Shown here: one piece after another, positions 23,995 to 32,300 of the stretch | How positions within the stretch are numbered: the first letter of the stretch is position 1 | Layout: each line of letters begins with the position of its first letter | NCBI GenBank assembly: GCA_018993155.1 | Contig: JAGKSX010000075.1 | Span: forward strand, 1-34,770 | Direction of reading: 5' to 3' | Source of the DNA: Hydrogenophaga sp. | GTDB taxonomy: Bacteria; Pseudomonadota; Gammaproteobacteria; Burkholderiales; Burkholderiaceae_C | DNA length: 34,770 nucleotides | Made by a program: the position numbers and the translations under genes | The notes under the pieces: generated by a model | The model's input: only the letters and a program-made list of their open reading frames with translations | Database searches by the model: none | What the model was told of the DNA's origin: nothing

Positions 23995-24896
<902 letters not shown>

Positions 24897-24936
24897 TTTC
24901 TGTGGACACCTTGCTTGCTTGCATTGGCTCCGGGCC

Positions 24937-25285
24937 GCTGGGGCGGGGGCCCGTTCTCCGGCGCTGCTCGCGGGCGTCTGCCCGGGCACACGGGAAACCA
25001 CTGCGTCAACACCGTGGTCTGGACGCACGCTCTGTGGCAACCGCGAATGGGCGCCTGCGCCCGGACCCCCACCCCATCGACCCCAGCCGCACCCAGGCAC
25101 GCCACAAAAATGAAAACCCTTTGCGCGCCCGCATGTCACTCTCGACGGATGGTGGGGTTCGCGGGCGCAGGCGCCCATTCGCGGTTGCCACAGAGGTTGA
25201 GCGAGGGGGTGGTATTGACGAAGTGATGGTGGTGGACCCGGGCAGACACCCGCGAGCAGCGCCGGAGAACGCGGACCACGCCAGC
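24937..25285. repeat. Large near-palindromic element between coxD and coxE
   Basis: The gap between coxD and coxE (24897-25347) is filled by an inverted repeat with arms of about 145 bases. The inner arms 25030-25063 and 25162-25195 are perfect over 34 bp. The outer arms 24952-24986 and 25237-25271 match 34 of 35. Weaker pairing joins the two blocks and extends to 25080/25143, leaving a loop of about 60 bases. No long protein-like ORF is seen. It looks like two copies of a ~150-bp dispersed element in inverted orientation or a MITE-like insertion. The RNA would form a very stable hairpin within the operon. Confidence 0.9.
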
Positions 25286-25347
25286 CGTCAGCGCGAGGTG
25301 CAGGCAACCCACCACGACGTGCCAAGCAAAAAGCAGGCAGAAAAAGA

Positions 25348-26523
25348 ATGATCCTCGGCGACGCCAGAAGCGGGAAACTCCCCGACCACATCACCGCCTT
25401 CGGCAGGGCCCTGCGCCGCGCCGGGGTGCCGGTCGACAGCAGCCGCGTCATCCTCGCCGTCACCGCCGCACAAGCCGTCGGCCTGGAGCGAAGAGACGAC
25501 CTGCGCGCCGCCCTCGAAGCCGTGATGGTCAGCCGCCAGCAGGACATCGGCGTCTTCGGCGAAATGTTCGAAGCCTTCTTCCGCAACCCCGAACTCGCCC
25601 AGCAACTCCTCGCCCAAATGCTCCCCAAAGCCGCCAAAGCCCACCCGGTCCGGCGCAAAGCCCGCGTGCAGGAAGCCCTCAGCGTCGCCGGCCTCAAAGC
25701 CCGCACCCCCAACCAAGGCGAAACCGAACTCAAATTCGACGCCGCCATGACCGCCAGCGACCAACAGCGCCTGCGCCATGCCGACTTCGCCGGCCTCTCC
25801 GCCAGCGAATTCCGCCTCGTCGAACAACTCGTGCGCGACATCCCTCTCCCCTTGCCCCCCGTGCGCTCGCGCCGCGAACGCGCCGGCACCCGCGGCCACC
25901 GCCCCAACTGGCCACGCGCCCTGCAACAGGCGCGCCGGCACGAAGGCGAACTGCTCCAGCTGCCCCTGATGAACCGCCGGCCCCAGCCACTGCCGCTGCT
26001 CATCCTCGTCGACATCTCCGGCTCCATGGAACGCTACGCCCGCCTGCTGCTCGCCTTCCTGCACCAGGCCACACGCGGCACCCCGCGCGCCGCCTTCGCC
26101 TTCGGCACCGAACTCACCGACCTGCGCGCCGCCTTCCGCCACCGCGACACCGACCAGATGCTGGACATGGCCAACGCCGCCATCGACGACTTCGCCGGCG
26201 GCACCCGCCTGGGCGCCTCGCTCGCCACCCTGCGCACCCAATACCCGCGCTGCCTCGTGGGCCGGCGCACCGTCGTGCTGCTCATCACCGACGGCCTGGA
26301 CACCGGCGCGCCCGAGCTGCTCGACCAGGAACTCACCTGGCTCGGCCGCCACAGCCGCCGCCTGCTCTGGCTCAACCCCCTGCTGCGCTACGACGGCTAC
26401 GCCCCCCTGGCCAGCGGCGCCAGCGTGCTGCACCGCCACGCCCACGGCATGCTCGCCGTGCACAACCTCAGCCGCCTCGAAGACCTCGCGCGGTCCATGG
26501 CCGCGCTGATGCAGCGCGGCTGA
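25348..26523 (+). CDS. coxE: VWA-domain protein (CoxE-like maturation factor)
   Basis: This 391-residue protein has a helical N-terminal half with a basic Arg-rich linker (RSRRERAGTRGHRPNWPRA, 173-191). The VWA domain follows, with its MIDAS motif DISGS at 222-226, a downstream Thr near 286 (GGTRLG) and Asp315 in LITDGLD, so metal binding should be intact. CoxE partners the MoxR ATPase CoxD in maturation of the enzyme and is usually membrane-associated in the known system. Start ATG 25348 has only a weak ribosome site (AGGCAG), perhaps a result of the palindromic insertion upstream. coxG follows after 46 bases. Confidence 0.92.
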   Translation: MILGDARSGKLPDHITAFGRALRRAGVPVDSSRVILAVTAAQAVGLERRDDLRAALEAVMVSRQQDIGVFGEMFEAFFRNPELAQQLLAQMLPKAAKAHPVRRKARVQEALSVAGLKARTPNQGETELKFDAAMTASDQQRLRHADFAGLSASEFRLVEQLVRDIPLPLPPVRSRRERAGTRGHRPNWPRALQQARRHEGELLQLPLMNRRPQPLPLLILVDISGSMERYARLLLAFLHQATRGTPRAAFAFGTELTDLRAAFRHRDTDQMLDMANAAIDDFAGGTRLGASLATLRTQYPRCLVGRRTVVLLITDGLDTGAPELLDQELTWLGRHSRRLLWLNPLLRYDGYAPLASGASVLHRHAHGMLAVHNLSRLEDLARSMAALMQRG

Positions 26524-26569
26524 TGTCATCTGTTTCATTCATCATTCCGACCTGACAGGAGAAACCCAC

Positions 26570-27157
26570 GTGGACATGCAAGGAAACCGGTCACTCGCCG
26601 TGACGCAGCAGCAGGCCTGGGAAGCCCTCAACGACCCCGACATGCTCAAGGCCTGCATCCCGGGCTGCGAAAAATTCGAGCTCACCGAACCCAACACCTA
26701 CGCCGTGACCACCGCCATCAAGATCGGCCCGGTCGCCGCGCGCTTCAGCGGGCGCGTGACGCTCACCGACATCGTGCCGCCCACCTCCTACAAGATCGGC
26801 TTCGACGCGCAGGGCGGTGTGGCCGGCTTCGGCAAGGGCGAAGCCGCCGTGCAGCTCGCGCCCGCCGCCTCCGGCTGCGAACTCAGCTACACGGTGCATT
26901 CCACGGTGGGTGGCAAAATCGCGCAGCTCGGCCAACGCCTGATCGACGGCGCGGCCAAGTCGCTGGCGGAAGACTTCTTCCGCCGCTTCGACGAGGCCTT
27001 GCAGGCCCGCTACCCGAGCGCCGCTGCCGCCGCCCCCGCATCGGCCGGCACCGCGCTCCAACCCATGCCCAAGGCCGGCGGCGGCATGCCGACCTGGGCC
27101 TGGGCCGCCATCGCCGTCGTTGTGGCGGCGGTGATCTACCTGGCCACGAAGGGATAA
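26570..27157 (+). CDS. coxG: SRPBCC-fold membrane-anchoring protein CoxG
   Basis: This 195-residue protein starts at GTG 26570, 7 bases after AGGAGA; ATG 26576 is an alternative start two codons in. Residues 1-145 match the CoxG/START-like domain (LNDPDMLKACIPGCEKFE, VAARFSGRVTLTD, GKIAQLGQRLIDGAAKSLAEDFFRRF in segments). An Ala/Pro linker leads to a C-terminal membrane helix (WAWAAIAVVVAAVIYLA). In known systems CoxG binds a quinone-like ligand or anchors the enzyme to the inner membrane so that electrons can enter the respiratory chain. Its position inside the cluster supports the same role. Confidence 0.94.
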   Translation: MDMQGNRSLAVTQQQAWEALNDPDMLKACIPGCEKFELTEPNTYAVTTAIKIGPVAARFSGRVTLTDIVPPTSYKIGFDAQGGVAGFGKGEAAVQLAPAASGCELSYTVHSTVGGKIAQLGQRLIDGAAKSLAEDFFRRFDEALQARYPSAAAAAPASAGTALQPMPKAGGGMPTWAWAAIAVVVAAVIYLATKG

Positions 27158-27159
27158 CC

Positions 27160-28236
27160 TTGGAAAATCTGGATGTCACCGTCCTGCGCACCCTGCTCGG
27201 CTGGCGCAATGAAGGCCGGCGCGCGCTGCTGGCCACCGTCGTGCGCACCTGGGGCTCGTCGCCGCGCCCGGTCGGCTCGGTCATGGCGCTGTGCGAAACC
27301 GGCGCGGTGGTCGGCTCGGTCTCGGGCGGCTGCATCGAGGACGACCTGATCTACCGCTACAGCCGCGCCCACGGCGCGGTGCAAGGCAGCACGGCACCGC
27401 CCGGCATCACGCACGAGATCCCCACCGGCCCGCCCGAGCGCGTGAAGTACGGCGTGAGCGCCGACGAGGCCCACCGCTTCGGCCTGCCCTGCGGCGGCAC
27501 GCTGGAGCTGGTGCTCGAATTCAACCCCGACGCCACGTCGCTGGACGAACTGGTGCGCACGCTCACCGCCGGCCACCTGGTCGAGCGCCGCACCGAGCTG
27601 GCCACCGGCCGCGTGGAACTGCGCGCGGCCGACACACCTGCGGCACTGGCCGACGAGAACGGGTGGCTGAGCAACACCTTCGGCCCCGAGTACCGCATGC
27701 TGCTGATCGGCGCCGGCCAGCTCACCGAGTACCTCGCCACCATGGCGCTGTTCAACGGCTTCGCGGTCACCGTGTGCGACCCGCGCGAGGAATACCGCAG
27801 CGCCTGGGCCGTGCCCGGCGTGACCATCGTCACCGAGATGCCCGACGACGTGGTGCGCGAGTTCCGCGTGGACCGGCGCAGCTGCGTGATCGCGCTCACG
27901 CACGACCCCAAGTTGGACGACCTGGCCCTGCTCGAAGCGCTGGAGACCGACGCCTTCTATGTGGGCGCGATCGGCTCGCGCCGCAACAACGAGGCGCGCC
28001 ACGCCCGCATGATCGAGCACTTCGACCAGACCGAAGAAAGCCTCGCCCGCCTGCGCGGGCCGATCGGCATCTACATCGGCAGCAAGACGCCGGCCGAGAT
28101 CGCGGTCAGCGTGATGGCCGAGGTGCTCGCGGTGAAGAACGGCGTGCCGCTGCCGCGCGACATGGAAGTGGCGAACGCGAAGAACACCCTCTCCGCCGCC
28201 GAAGCCTCCGCGCCCACCTGCTTCGTCTCGCCGTGA
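27160..28236 (+). CDS. xdhC: XdhC/CoxI-family molybdenum cofactor maturation protein
   Basis: This 358-residue protein probably starts at TTG 27160, 2 bases after the coxG stop; no better start is visible and the sequence from the first codons (MENLDVTVLRTLLGW) fits the family. The XdhC_CoxI domain has GSVSGGCIEDDL (52-63) with the conserved Cys58, and GLPCGGTLEL. A Rossmann XdhC_C domain follows with LLIGAGQLTEYLA near 181. XdhC proteins bind molybdenum cofactor, promote its sulfuration and insert it into the target hydroxylase. The stop overlaps the following GTG as GTGA. Confidence 0.93.
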   Translation: MENLDVTVLRTLLGWRNEGRRALLATVVRTWGSSPRPVGSVMALCETGAVVGSVSGGCIEDDLIYRYSRAHGAVQGSTAPPGITHEIPTGPPERVKYGVSADEAHRFGLPCGGTLELVLEFNPDATSLDELVRTLTAGHLVERRTELATGRVELRAADTPAALADENGWLSNTFGPEYRMLLIGAGQLTEYLATMALFNGFAVTVCDPREEYRSAWAVPGVTIVTEMPDDVVREFRVDRRSCVIALTHDPKLDDLALLEALETDAFYVGAIGSRRNNEARHARMIEHFDQTEESLARLRGPIGIYIGSKTPAEIAVSVMAEVLAVKNGVPLPRDMEVANAKNTLSAAEASAPTCFVSP

Positions 28237-28871
28237 AGACGGGTTTCGTCATCCTCGCCGCCGGCGCCGGCCGGCGCATGGGGGGCGTGGCCAAGTGCCT
28301 GCTGGAGCTGGAAGGCAGCACCCTGCTGGAGCGGCTGCTCACCCAGCTGCAGCCCCTGCGCGGCCCGTCGCGCCATGACCTGGTGCTGGTGCTCGGCCAC
28401 CACGCCAAAGACGTGCAGGCCCATGTGGCCCGCCTGCCCGAAGGGCTGGCGCCACTGTGCGTCATCAACCCCCGCCCGGAAGAAGACACCGCCTCGTCGC
28501 TGCGCGCCGGCCTGCGCGCGCTGGCGCACGACGTGAAACAGGTGGTGGTGCTGCTGGCCGACCAGCCCCTGATCGACCGCGCCGACGTGCAACTGGCGCT
28601 GGACGCCTTCACCGCCCGCAGCCCCGGCATCCACGTGCAGGTGCCCATGGTGCACGGCCAGCCCGGCCACCCGGTGATCTTCGACGCGCGCGTGCGCAGC
28701 GCCCTGACCGAGCCCCTGCAACCCAGCCTGCGCCAGTGGCGCGCCGCCCACCCGGAGGCCGTTCGCCTGTGGGCGGTGGACAACCCGCACTACACCCGCG
28801 ACCTGGACACCCCGGCCGACCTGGAAGCCCTGGTGCGAGAAAACCGCTGGAGCTGGCGCTGGCCGGGTTAA
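28233..28871 (+). CDS. MobA-like nucleotidyltransferase (molybdenum cofactor cytidylyl-/guanylyltransferase type)
   Basis: This 212-residue protein starts at GTG 28233, overlapping the xdhC stop. It has the nucleotide-binding signature LAAGAGRRMGG near residues 8-18, the later VVVLLADQPLID with the metal-binding Asp, and GHPVIFDARVRSAL. This is the NTP_transf_3 fold of MocA/MobA proteins. For xanthine-oxidase-family enzymes the cofactor is normally the cytosine dinucleotide form, so it most likely makes that cofactor (MocA role). The C-terminal DTPADLEALV is also typical. Confidence 0.9.
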   Translation: MKTGFVILAAGAGRRMGGVAKCLLELEGSTLLERLLTQLQPLRGPSRHDLVLVLGHHAKDVQAHVARLPEGLAPLCVINPRPEEDTASSLRAGLRALAHDVKQVVVLLADQPLIDRADVQLALDAFTARSPGIHVQVPMVHGQPGHPVIFDARVRSALTEPLQPSLRQWRAAHPEAVRLWAVDNPHYTRDLDTPADLEALVRENRWSWRWPG

Positions 28872-28874
28872 CCC
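28865..28874. promoter_or_regulatory. Second GGGTTAACCC palindrome, before the AcoR-like gene
   Basis: Identical to 20155-20164. It spans the stop codon of the nucleotidyltransferase gene and lies 120 bases before the chosen start of the regulator. A TCTAAT (28912-28917) further on could be a -10 element for that gene. Role inferred from recurrence only. Confidence 0.3.
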
Positions 28875-28993
28875 CGTCAACGCCGGGGGTGCGCGGGCGG
28901 CCAAACGCTGCTCTAATGGCGAAGACCTGTCCGCAGCCCGGCCCCGGCCCAGCCAACCCCCTGCCGATCGTGACCCCACAGCCCCAGCCTTCG

Positions 28994-30082
28994 ATGCCCC
29001 AGCAGCAGCGCCTGGCCCTGATCGAACAGGCGCGCAAGGCCGTGCTCGAATCGCGCGCACCGCTCAGCCCGCCCCTGCTGGCGCCCTGGGTCGAACGCTC
29101 CTGGCGGCGCTGCCTGGACATCGGGCTCGAACCGCGCCAGCACATCACCTTCGACACCGTCACCAGCGGCGCGGCACAGCGCGCCATCGAAGCCAACCAG
29201 CCGCTGCTGCGCGCCGCCGCCCCGGTCATCCAGTCGCTCTCGCGCGCCATGGCGCACACGCGCTACTTCGCCATCCTCACCGACGCGCGCGGCCTGGTGA
29301 TCGACGTCAACGGCCCGGTGGACCGCCACAACCCGCAAGCCGCCAGCATCGCCCGCATCGGCGTGGACTTGTCCGAACGCGCCGTGGGCACCACCGCCAT
29401 CGGCACCACCCTGGCCGACCTGCAGCCCGTGTGGCTGCACCGGGGCGAACACTTCTTCGACGACACCAGCGTCTACAGCTGCGCCGGCGCGCCGATCTGG
29501 GGGCCCGACGGGCAGTGCGTCGGCATGCTCGACCTCACCGGCGTGAACGTGATCGAACAACCCGCGCTCAAGCACCTCGTCACGCAATCGGCGCGCAGCA
29601 TCGAGAACGCCCTCACCCTGAGCCAGCCGCACCGCCTGCTGCTGTGCCTGAGCTGGCCCGGCCGCATGCCGGGCGACGCCAGCGACGGGCTGGTGTGCCT
29701 GGACGCCGATGGCCAGATCACCGCGCTCAACCGCCCGGCCGCCGACATGCTGGGCATTGCCGCCGGCATGGCGCCCGGCCACTGCAGCGAGCTCTTCGCC
29801 GTGCCGGTGGAAACCCTGTTCGACGCCGCGCGGCACCAGCGCGGCCCGCTGGAAGTGCCGCTGTGGTCCGGCCTGCGCCTGAGCGTGCTGGCCCAGCTCA
29901 GCCAGGGGGGCGAACGCGGCGCCCTGCACGGCGCCGCCGGCCACAGCCTGCCACTCAAGGACGTGGAAACCGCCATGATCCGCAAGGCCGTGGACGACGC
30001 GCGCGGCAACGTGAAGGAAGCGGCGCGCGCGCTCGGCATCAGCCGCGCCACCGTCTACCGCAAGCTCGGCCGCAAGGGCTGA
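28994..30082 (+). CDS. AcoR-like GAF/Fis-HTH regulator without AAA+ domain
   Basis: 362 residues are counted from ATG 28994; an in-frame ATG at 28916 would add 26 Pro-rich residues that look unlike the family, and neither start has a clear ribosome site. The N-terminus has the AcoR-family stretch WVERSWRRCLDIGLEP, then a GAF domain (about 75-208, with GVDLSERAVGTTAIGTTL and CAGAPIWGPDGQCVGMLDLTG). A PAS-like region follows (about 230-275, GLVCLDADGQITALNRPAADMLG in segments), and the C-terminal Fis-type HTH (about 320-360) ends AARALGISRATVYRKL. The central sigma-54-interacting ATPase domain is absent, so it cannot act as a classic sigma-54 activator. It probably regulates the cox cluster in front of it. 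Confidence 0.9.
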   Translation: MPQQQRLALIEQARKAVLESRAPLSPPLLAPWVERSWRRCLDIGLEPRQHITFDTVTSGAAQRAIEANQPLLRAAAPVIQSLSRAMAHTRYFAILTDARGLVIDVNGPVDRHNPQAASIARIGVDLSERAVGTTAIGTTLADLQPVWLHRGEHFFDDTSVYSCAGAPIWGPDGQCVGMLDLTGVNVIEQPALKHLVTQSARSIENALTLSQPHRLLLCLSWPGRMPGDASDGLVCLDADGQITALNRPAADMLGIAAGMAPGHCSELFAVPVETLFDAARHQRGPLEVPLWSGLRLSVLAQLSQGGERGALHGAAGHSLPLKDVETAMIRKAVDDARGNVKEAARALGISRATVYRKLGRKG

Positions 30083-30093
30083 GGCAACTCGAC

Positions 30094-30113
30094 CGCCCTT
30101 CAGGCGAAGGGCG
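30094..30113. terminator. Possible bidirectional stem between the AcoR-like and GST genes
   Basis: CGCCCTTC (30094-30101), AGGC loop, GAAGGGCG (30106-30113) form a perfect 8-bp stem just where two convergent genes end, including the last codons of the GST gene. There is no T-run on either side, so termination would have to be imperfect or factor-dependent. Confidence 0.3.
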
Positions 30114-30708
30114 CCGCGCGGAAGGCATCCAGCCCTTCTGCCTCACGCGAATGGCGAGCCGTTGCCGGGTAGGCCTGGGCATCCACCTCACCGGGCACCA
30201 TCTCCTGCGCGAAGCGCCACGCCACAGCGGCCGTGACCCCGGCCTGGTCGATGGAAGCCACCCCCACCGGCAGGGGCTGCGCCACCAGCTCGGCTTCAAG
30301 CTGCGCAAAGGCGGCCACCAGTTGCCCCTTCACCCGAAGCATCCAGGGCTCGTGCAGCTTCTCGGCCGGGCGCAGATTTCGCTCGTAGACGATCTGCACC
30401 GCCTTTTCGCAAGCCGCCAGACCCAGCCCCACGACGCGCAGCGCGCGCTGCCGCTGCGGCCCGCTCGCCGGCATCAGGCTGCGGCCCGCCACGGACTCGA
30501 CGTGGTCAATGATCAGCGTGGAGTCCATCAGCGTCTGGCCGTCGGCGCACACCAGCGTGGGCGCCTTCACCACCGGGTTGATCGCGCGAAACTCGTCGAA
30601 GGTGCGAAACACCGAGATCGGCCGATGCACATAAGGCAGCCCGAGAAGTTGCAAGGTGACCGCCACACGCCGCACATAGGGCGAGTCGAGCATGCCGATG
30701 AGTTCCAT
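30100..30708 (-). CDS. Glutathione S-transferase-like protein
   Basis: This 202-residue protein starts at ATG 30708 after AAGGA. It begins with a thioredoxin-like domain, MELIGMLDSPYVRRVAVTLQLLG, where Ser9 of SPYVRR is at the usual catalytic position. It continues with INPVVKAPTLVCADGQTLMDSTLIIDHVE (cis-Pro and glutathione gamma-Glu-binding Ser region in segments) and an all-helical C-terminal domain with VGVASIDQAGVTAAVAWRF. It probably conjugates or reduces small compounds with glutathione in the cytoplasm. It diverges from the Lrp/AsnC regulator gene, which may control it. Its end is convergent with the AcoR-like gene, with an 8-bp hairpin at 30094-30113. Confidence 0.9.
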   Translation of the reverse strand: MELIGMLDSPYVRRVAVTLQLLGLPYVHRPISVFRTFDEFRAINPVVKAPTLVCADGQTLMDSTLIIDHVESVAGRSLMPASGPQRQRALRVVGLGLAACEKAVQIVYERNLRPAEKLHEPWMLRVKGQLVAAFAQLEAELVAQPLPVGVASIDQAGVTAAVAWRFAQEMVPGEVDAQAYPATARHSREAEGLDAFRAAPFA

Positions 30709-30832
30709 GTTTCCGTCCTTGGATAAAAGGCCCATGCTAGACAATGGCACCGCCCCCTCCAAGCGCGGGCCATCGGAATCCGGCCCTCGAAACCGATGGA
30801 TCATCGCTGCCCGCGCCACACGACACACCGCC

Positions 30833-31285
30833 ATGAAGCTGGACAAGAAAGACCTCCTCATCCTCGAAGCCCTGCAGCGCGACGCGCGGCAAAGCCTGGC
30901 CGCCATCGGCAAGCGCATCGGCCTGTCGCAGCCCGCCATGAGCGAGCGCGTGCGCAAGCTGGAGGATGCGGGCGTGATCGAGGGCTACAGCGCGCGCGTC
31001 AACCTGCGCGCCATCGGCATCGGGCTGCAGGCCCTCATTCGCATCCAGACCACGCACGCCGGCATTTCCCAATATGTGCAGCTGTTCGAGAACATGCCGG
31101 AGGTGCTGGAAGCGGACCGCGTGACCGGGGAAGACTGCTTCATCGTGCGCTGCGCCATCGCCGAGCCGAAGGATCTGGAGCGCGTGGTCGACGCGCTCGC
31201 GGTGCACGGCAGCGTCACCACCTCGCTGGTGCTCTCCAGCCCGGTGCGCAAAACCGCCACGGTGTTCGCAACGCGGCGGGCGTAA
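30833..31285 (+). CDS. Lrp/AsnC-family transcriptional regulator
   Basis: This 150-residue protein starts at ATG 30833. The N-terminal helix-turn-helix lies at about residues 4-48 (LDKKDLLILEALQRDARQSLAAIGKRIGLSQPAMSERVRKLE in segments, then GVIEGYSARVN). The C-terminal RAM/AsnC ligand-binding domain has VLEADRVTGEDCFIVRCAI and LAVHGSVTTSLVLSSPV. Such regulators bind amino acids and form octamers. It is divergent from the GST-like gene with 124 bases between, so it may regulate that gene and itself. Its end is 16 bases from the convergent NYN gene. Confidence 0.93.
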   Translation: MKLDKKDLLILEALQRDARQSLAAIGKRIGLSQPAMSERVRKLEDAGVIEGYSARVNLRAIGIGLQALIRIQTTHAGISQYVQLFENMPEVLEADRVTGEDCFIVRCAIAEPKDLERVVDALAVHGSVTTSLVLSSPVRKTATVFATRRA

Positions 31286-31301
31286 GCCGCATCGCAGGCG
31301 A

Positions 31302-31754
31302 TCAGTCCGTCAGGATCGACTCCGTGTAGATGAAGCTGGTGCACGCCGCCACAAATGCCCGTGGCGTCTGCCGCGCGCCGAAGCCATAGACGCGAACACC
31401 CTCGCGCCGCACACCGAACGCCAGCGGCGTGAAATCGCTGTCTGACGAGACGAGGCAGACCGCATCGAACTGCCCCGTGTTCACCAGCGACATGGCCTCC
31501 ACGCTGAGCATGATGTCGGCCGCGTTCTTGCCCTTGGCGTAGGGAAAAAGCTGCACCGCTTCGATGGCGTTGTGGAGCAGCACGTTCTTGAAACGGCTCA
31601 TGCCGGGCCGAGACCAGTCGGCATACGCGCGCTTGACGATGAGCACGCCGTAACAGGCGGCGCGCAACAGGATGGAACGGATCAGCGTGTGGGAGACGTT
31701 CTCCGCGTCGATCAACACGGCGAGTTTCTGTTGCTTGTGCTGCAGCTTCGGCAT
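31302..31754 (-). CDS. NYN-domain (PIN-like) putative RNase
   Basis: 150 residues from ATG 31754 (AAGG about 13 bases upstream). An in-frame ATG at 31892 exists, but the extra residues do not resemble the family. The NYN/LabA-type acidic residues are present: Asp16 in LAVLIDAENV, Asp80 in KGKNAADIMLSVEAM, and Asp105/Asp107 in CLVSSDSDFTPLAFGVRREG, then VYGFGARQTPRAFVAAC. These form a metal-dependent nuclease site in the PIN superfamily, so the product is probably a cytoplasmic RNase, although many members are uncharacterised. It lies at the edge of the AT-richer region holding the Abi-alpha pair, but its own composition matches the core genome. Confidence 0.88.
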   Translation of the reverse strand: MPKLQHKQQKLAVLIDAENVSHTLIRSILLRAACYGVLIVKRAYADWSRPGMSRFKNVLLHNAIEAVQLFPYAKGKNAADIMLSVEAMSLVNTGQFDAVCLVSSDSDFTPLAFGVRREGVRVYGFGARQTPRAFVAACTSFIYTESILTD

Positions 31755-32300
31755 AGGTGCCTGCCTTCCCTGTTCGTGGAGGAACAGCCGCCGCCACACA
31801 ACACAGAGTGGCGGCGGCCCGAACGGGTTGAGAACCAGGAAAATTCTCGCGAAAAACCGGCAGGCCTTGCGACCTCCCATTCGAGCCGCCATAAAACAAG
31901 CGTGAATGATGAAGGCCGCTGTTCTAGCGGTGTACAGCGGCCTTCAGGCCGCGACAGTTTTCTCGGGTTCTCAAGCCCGGCTCACCTTTTTCGTGAGCGG
32001 AAGGGACTGTACATCAATACGACGAAAGCATTCAATGGGCGTGAGAGAAAAATCTGCAGCGAACGGTCCCAGTCTCGCAGGTGCACCATCTCAGCGCCCG
32101 CAGCAGCGGCACCAAAGAGAGCGATCCGAAGGCAGCTGTGCAGCGGTTGCAGTCTTTCAGCTTCGAGGTCCGAGTGACTCGAGTAGACCAAAAGCGGACT
32201 CTCCCGAAAGGAAAAACAGTCGCTCAATTTCTGGTCGGAGGGAATGCAAACGGCAAGCGGCTCGCCGGTAGCATTCCACTCCACACAGGTTCAGCCACCC
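31755..32300. other. 546-base non-coding interval with strong hairpin
   Basis: This interval lies between the NYN gene and the end of the HEPN-like gene. It holds a perfect 12-bp stem (GAAGGCCGCTGT 31911-31922, 11-base loop, ACAGCGGCCTTC 31934-31945) and a second small stem GCTCAC/GTGAGC (31980-31998). Composition becomes more AT-rich here. ORFs of 100-120 codons exist on both strands but have no recognisable domain or ribosome site. No tRNA or integrase remnant was found. Confidence 0.6.

Noticed and set aside
28916-28993. Longer start for the AcoR-like regulator at ATG 28916
   Set aside because: The extra 26 residues are Pro/Gln-rich and unlike the family N-terminus, and there is no ribosome site. 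TCTAAT over this ATG may be a promoter element instead.
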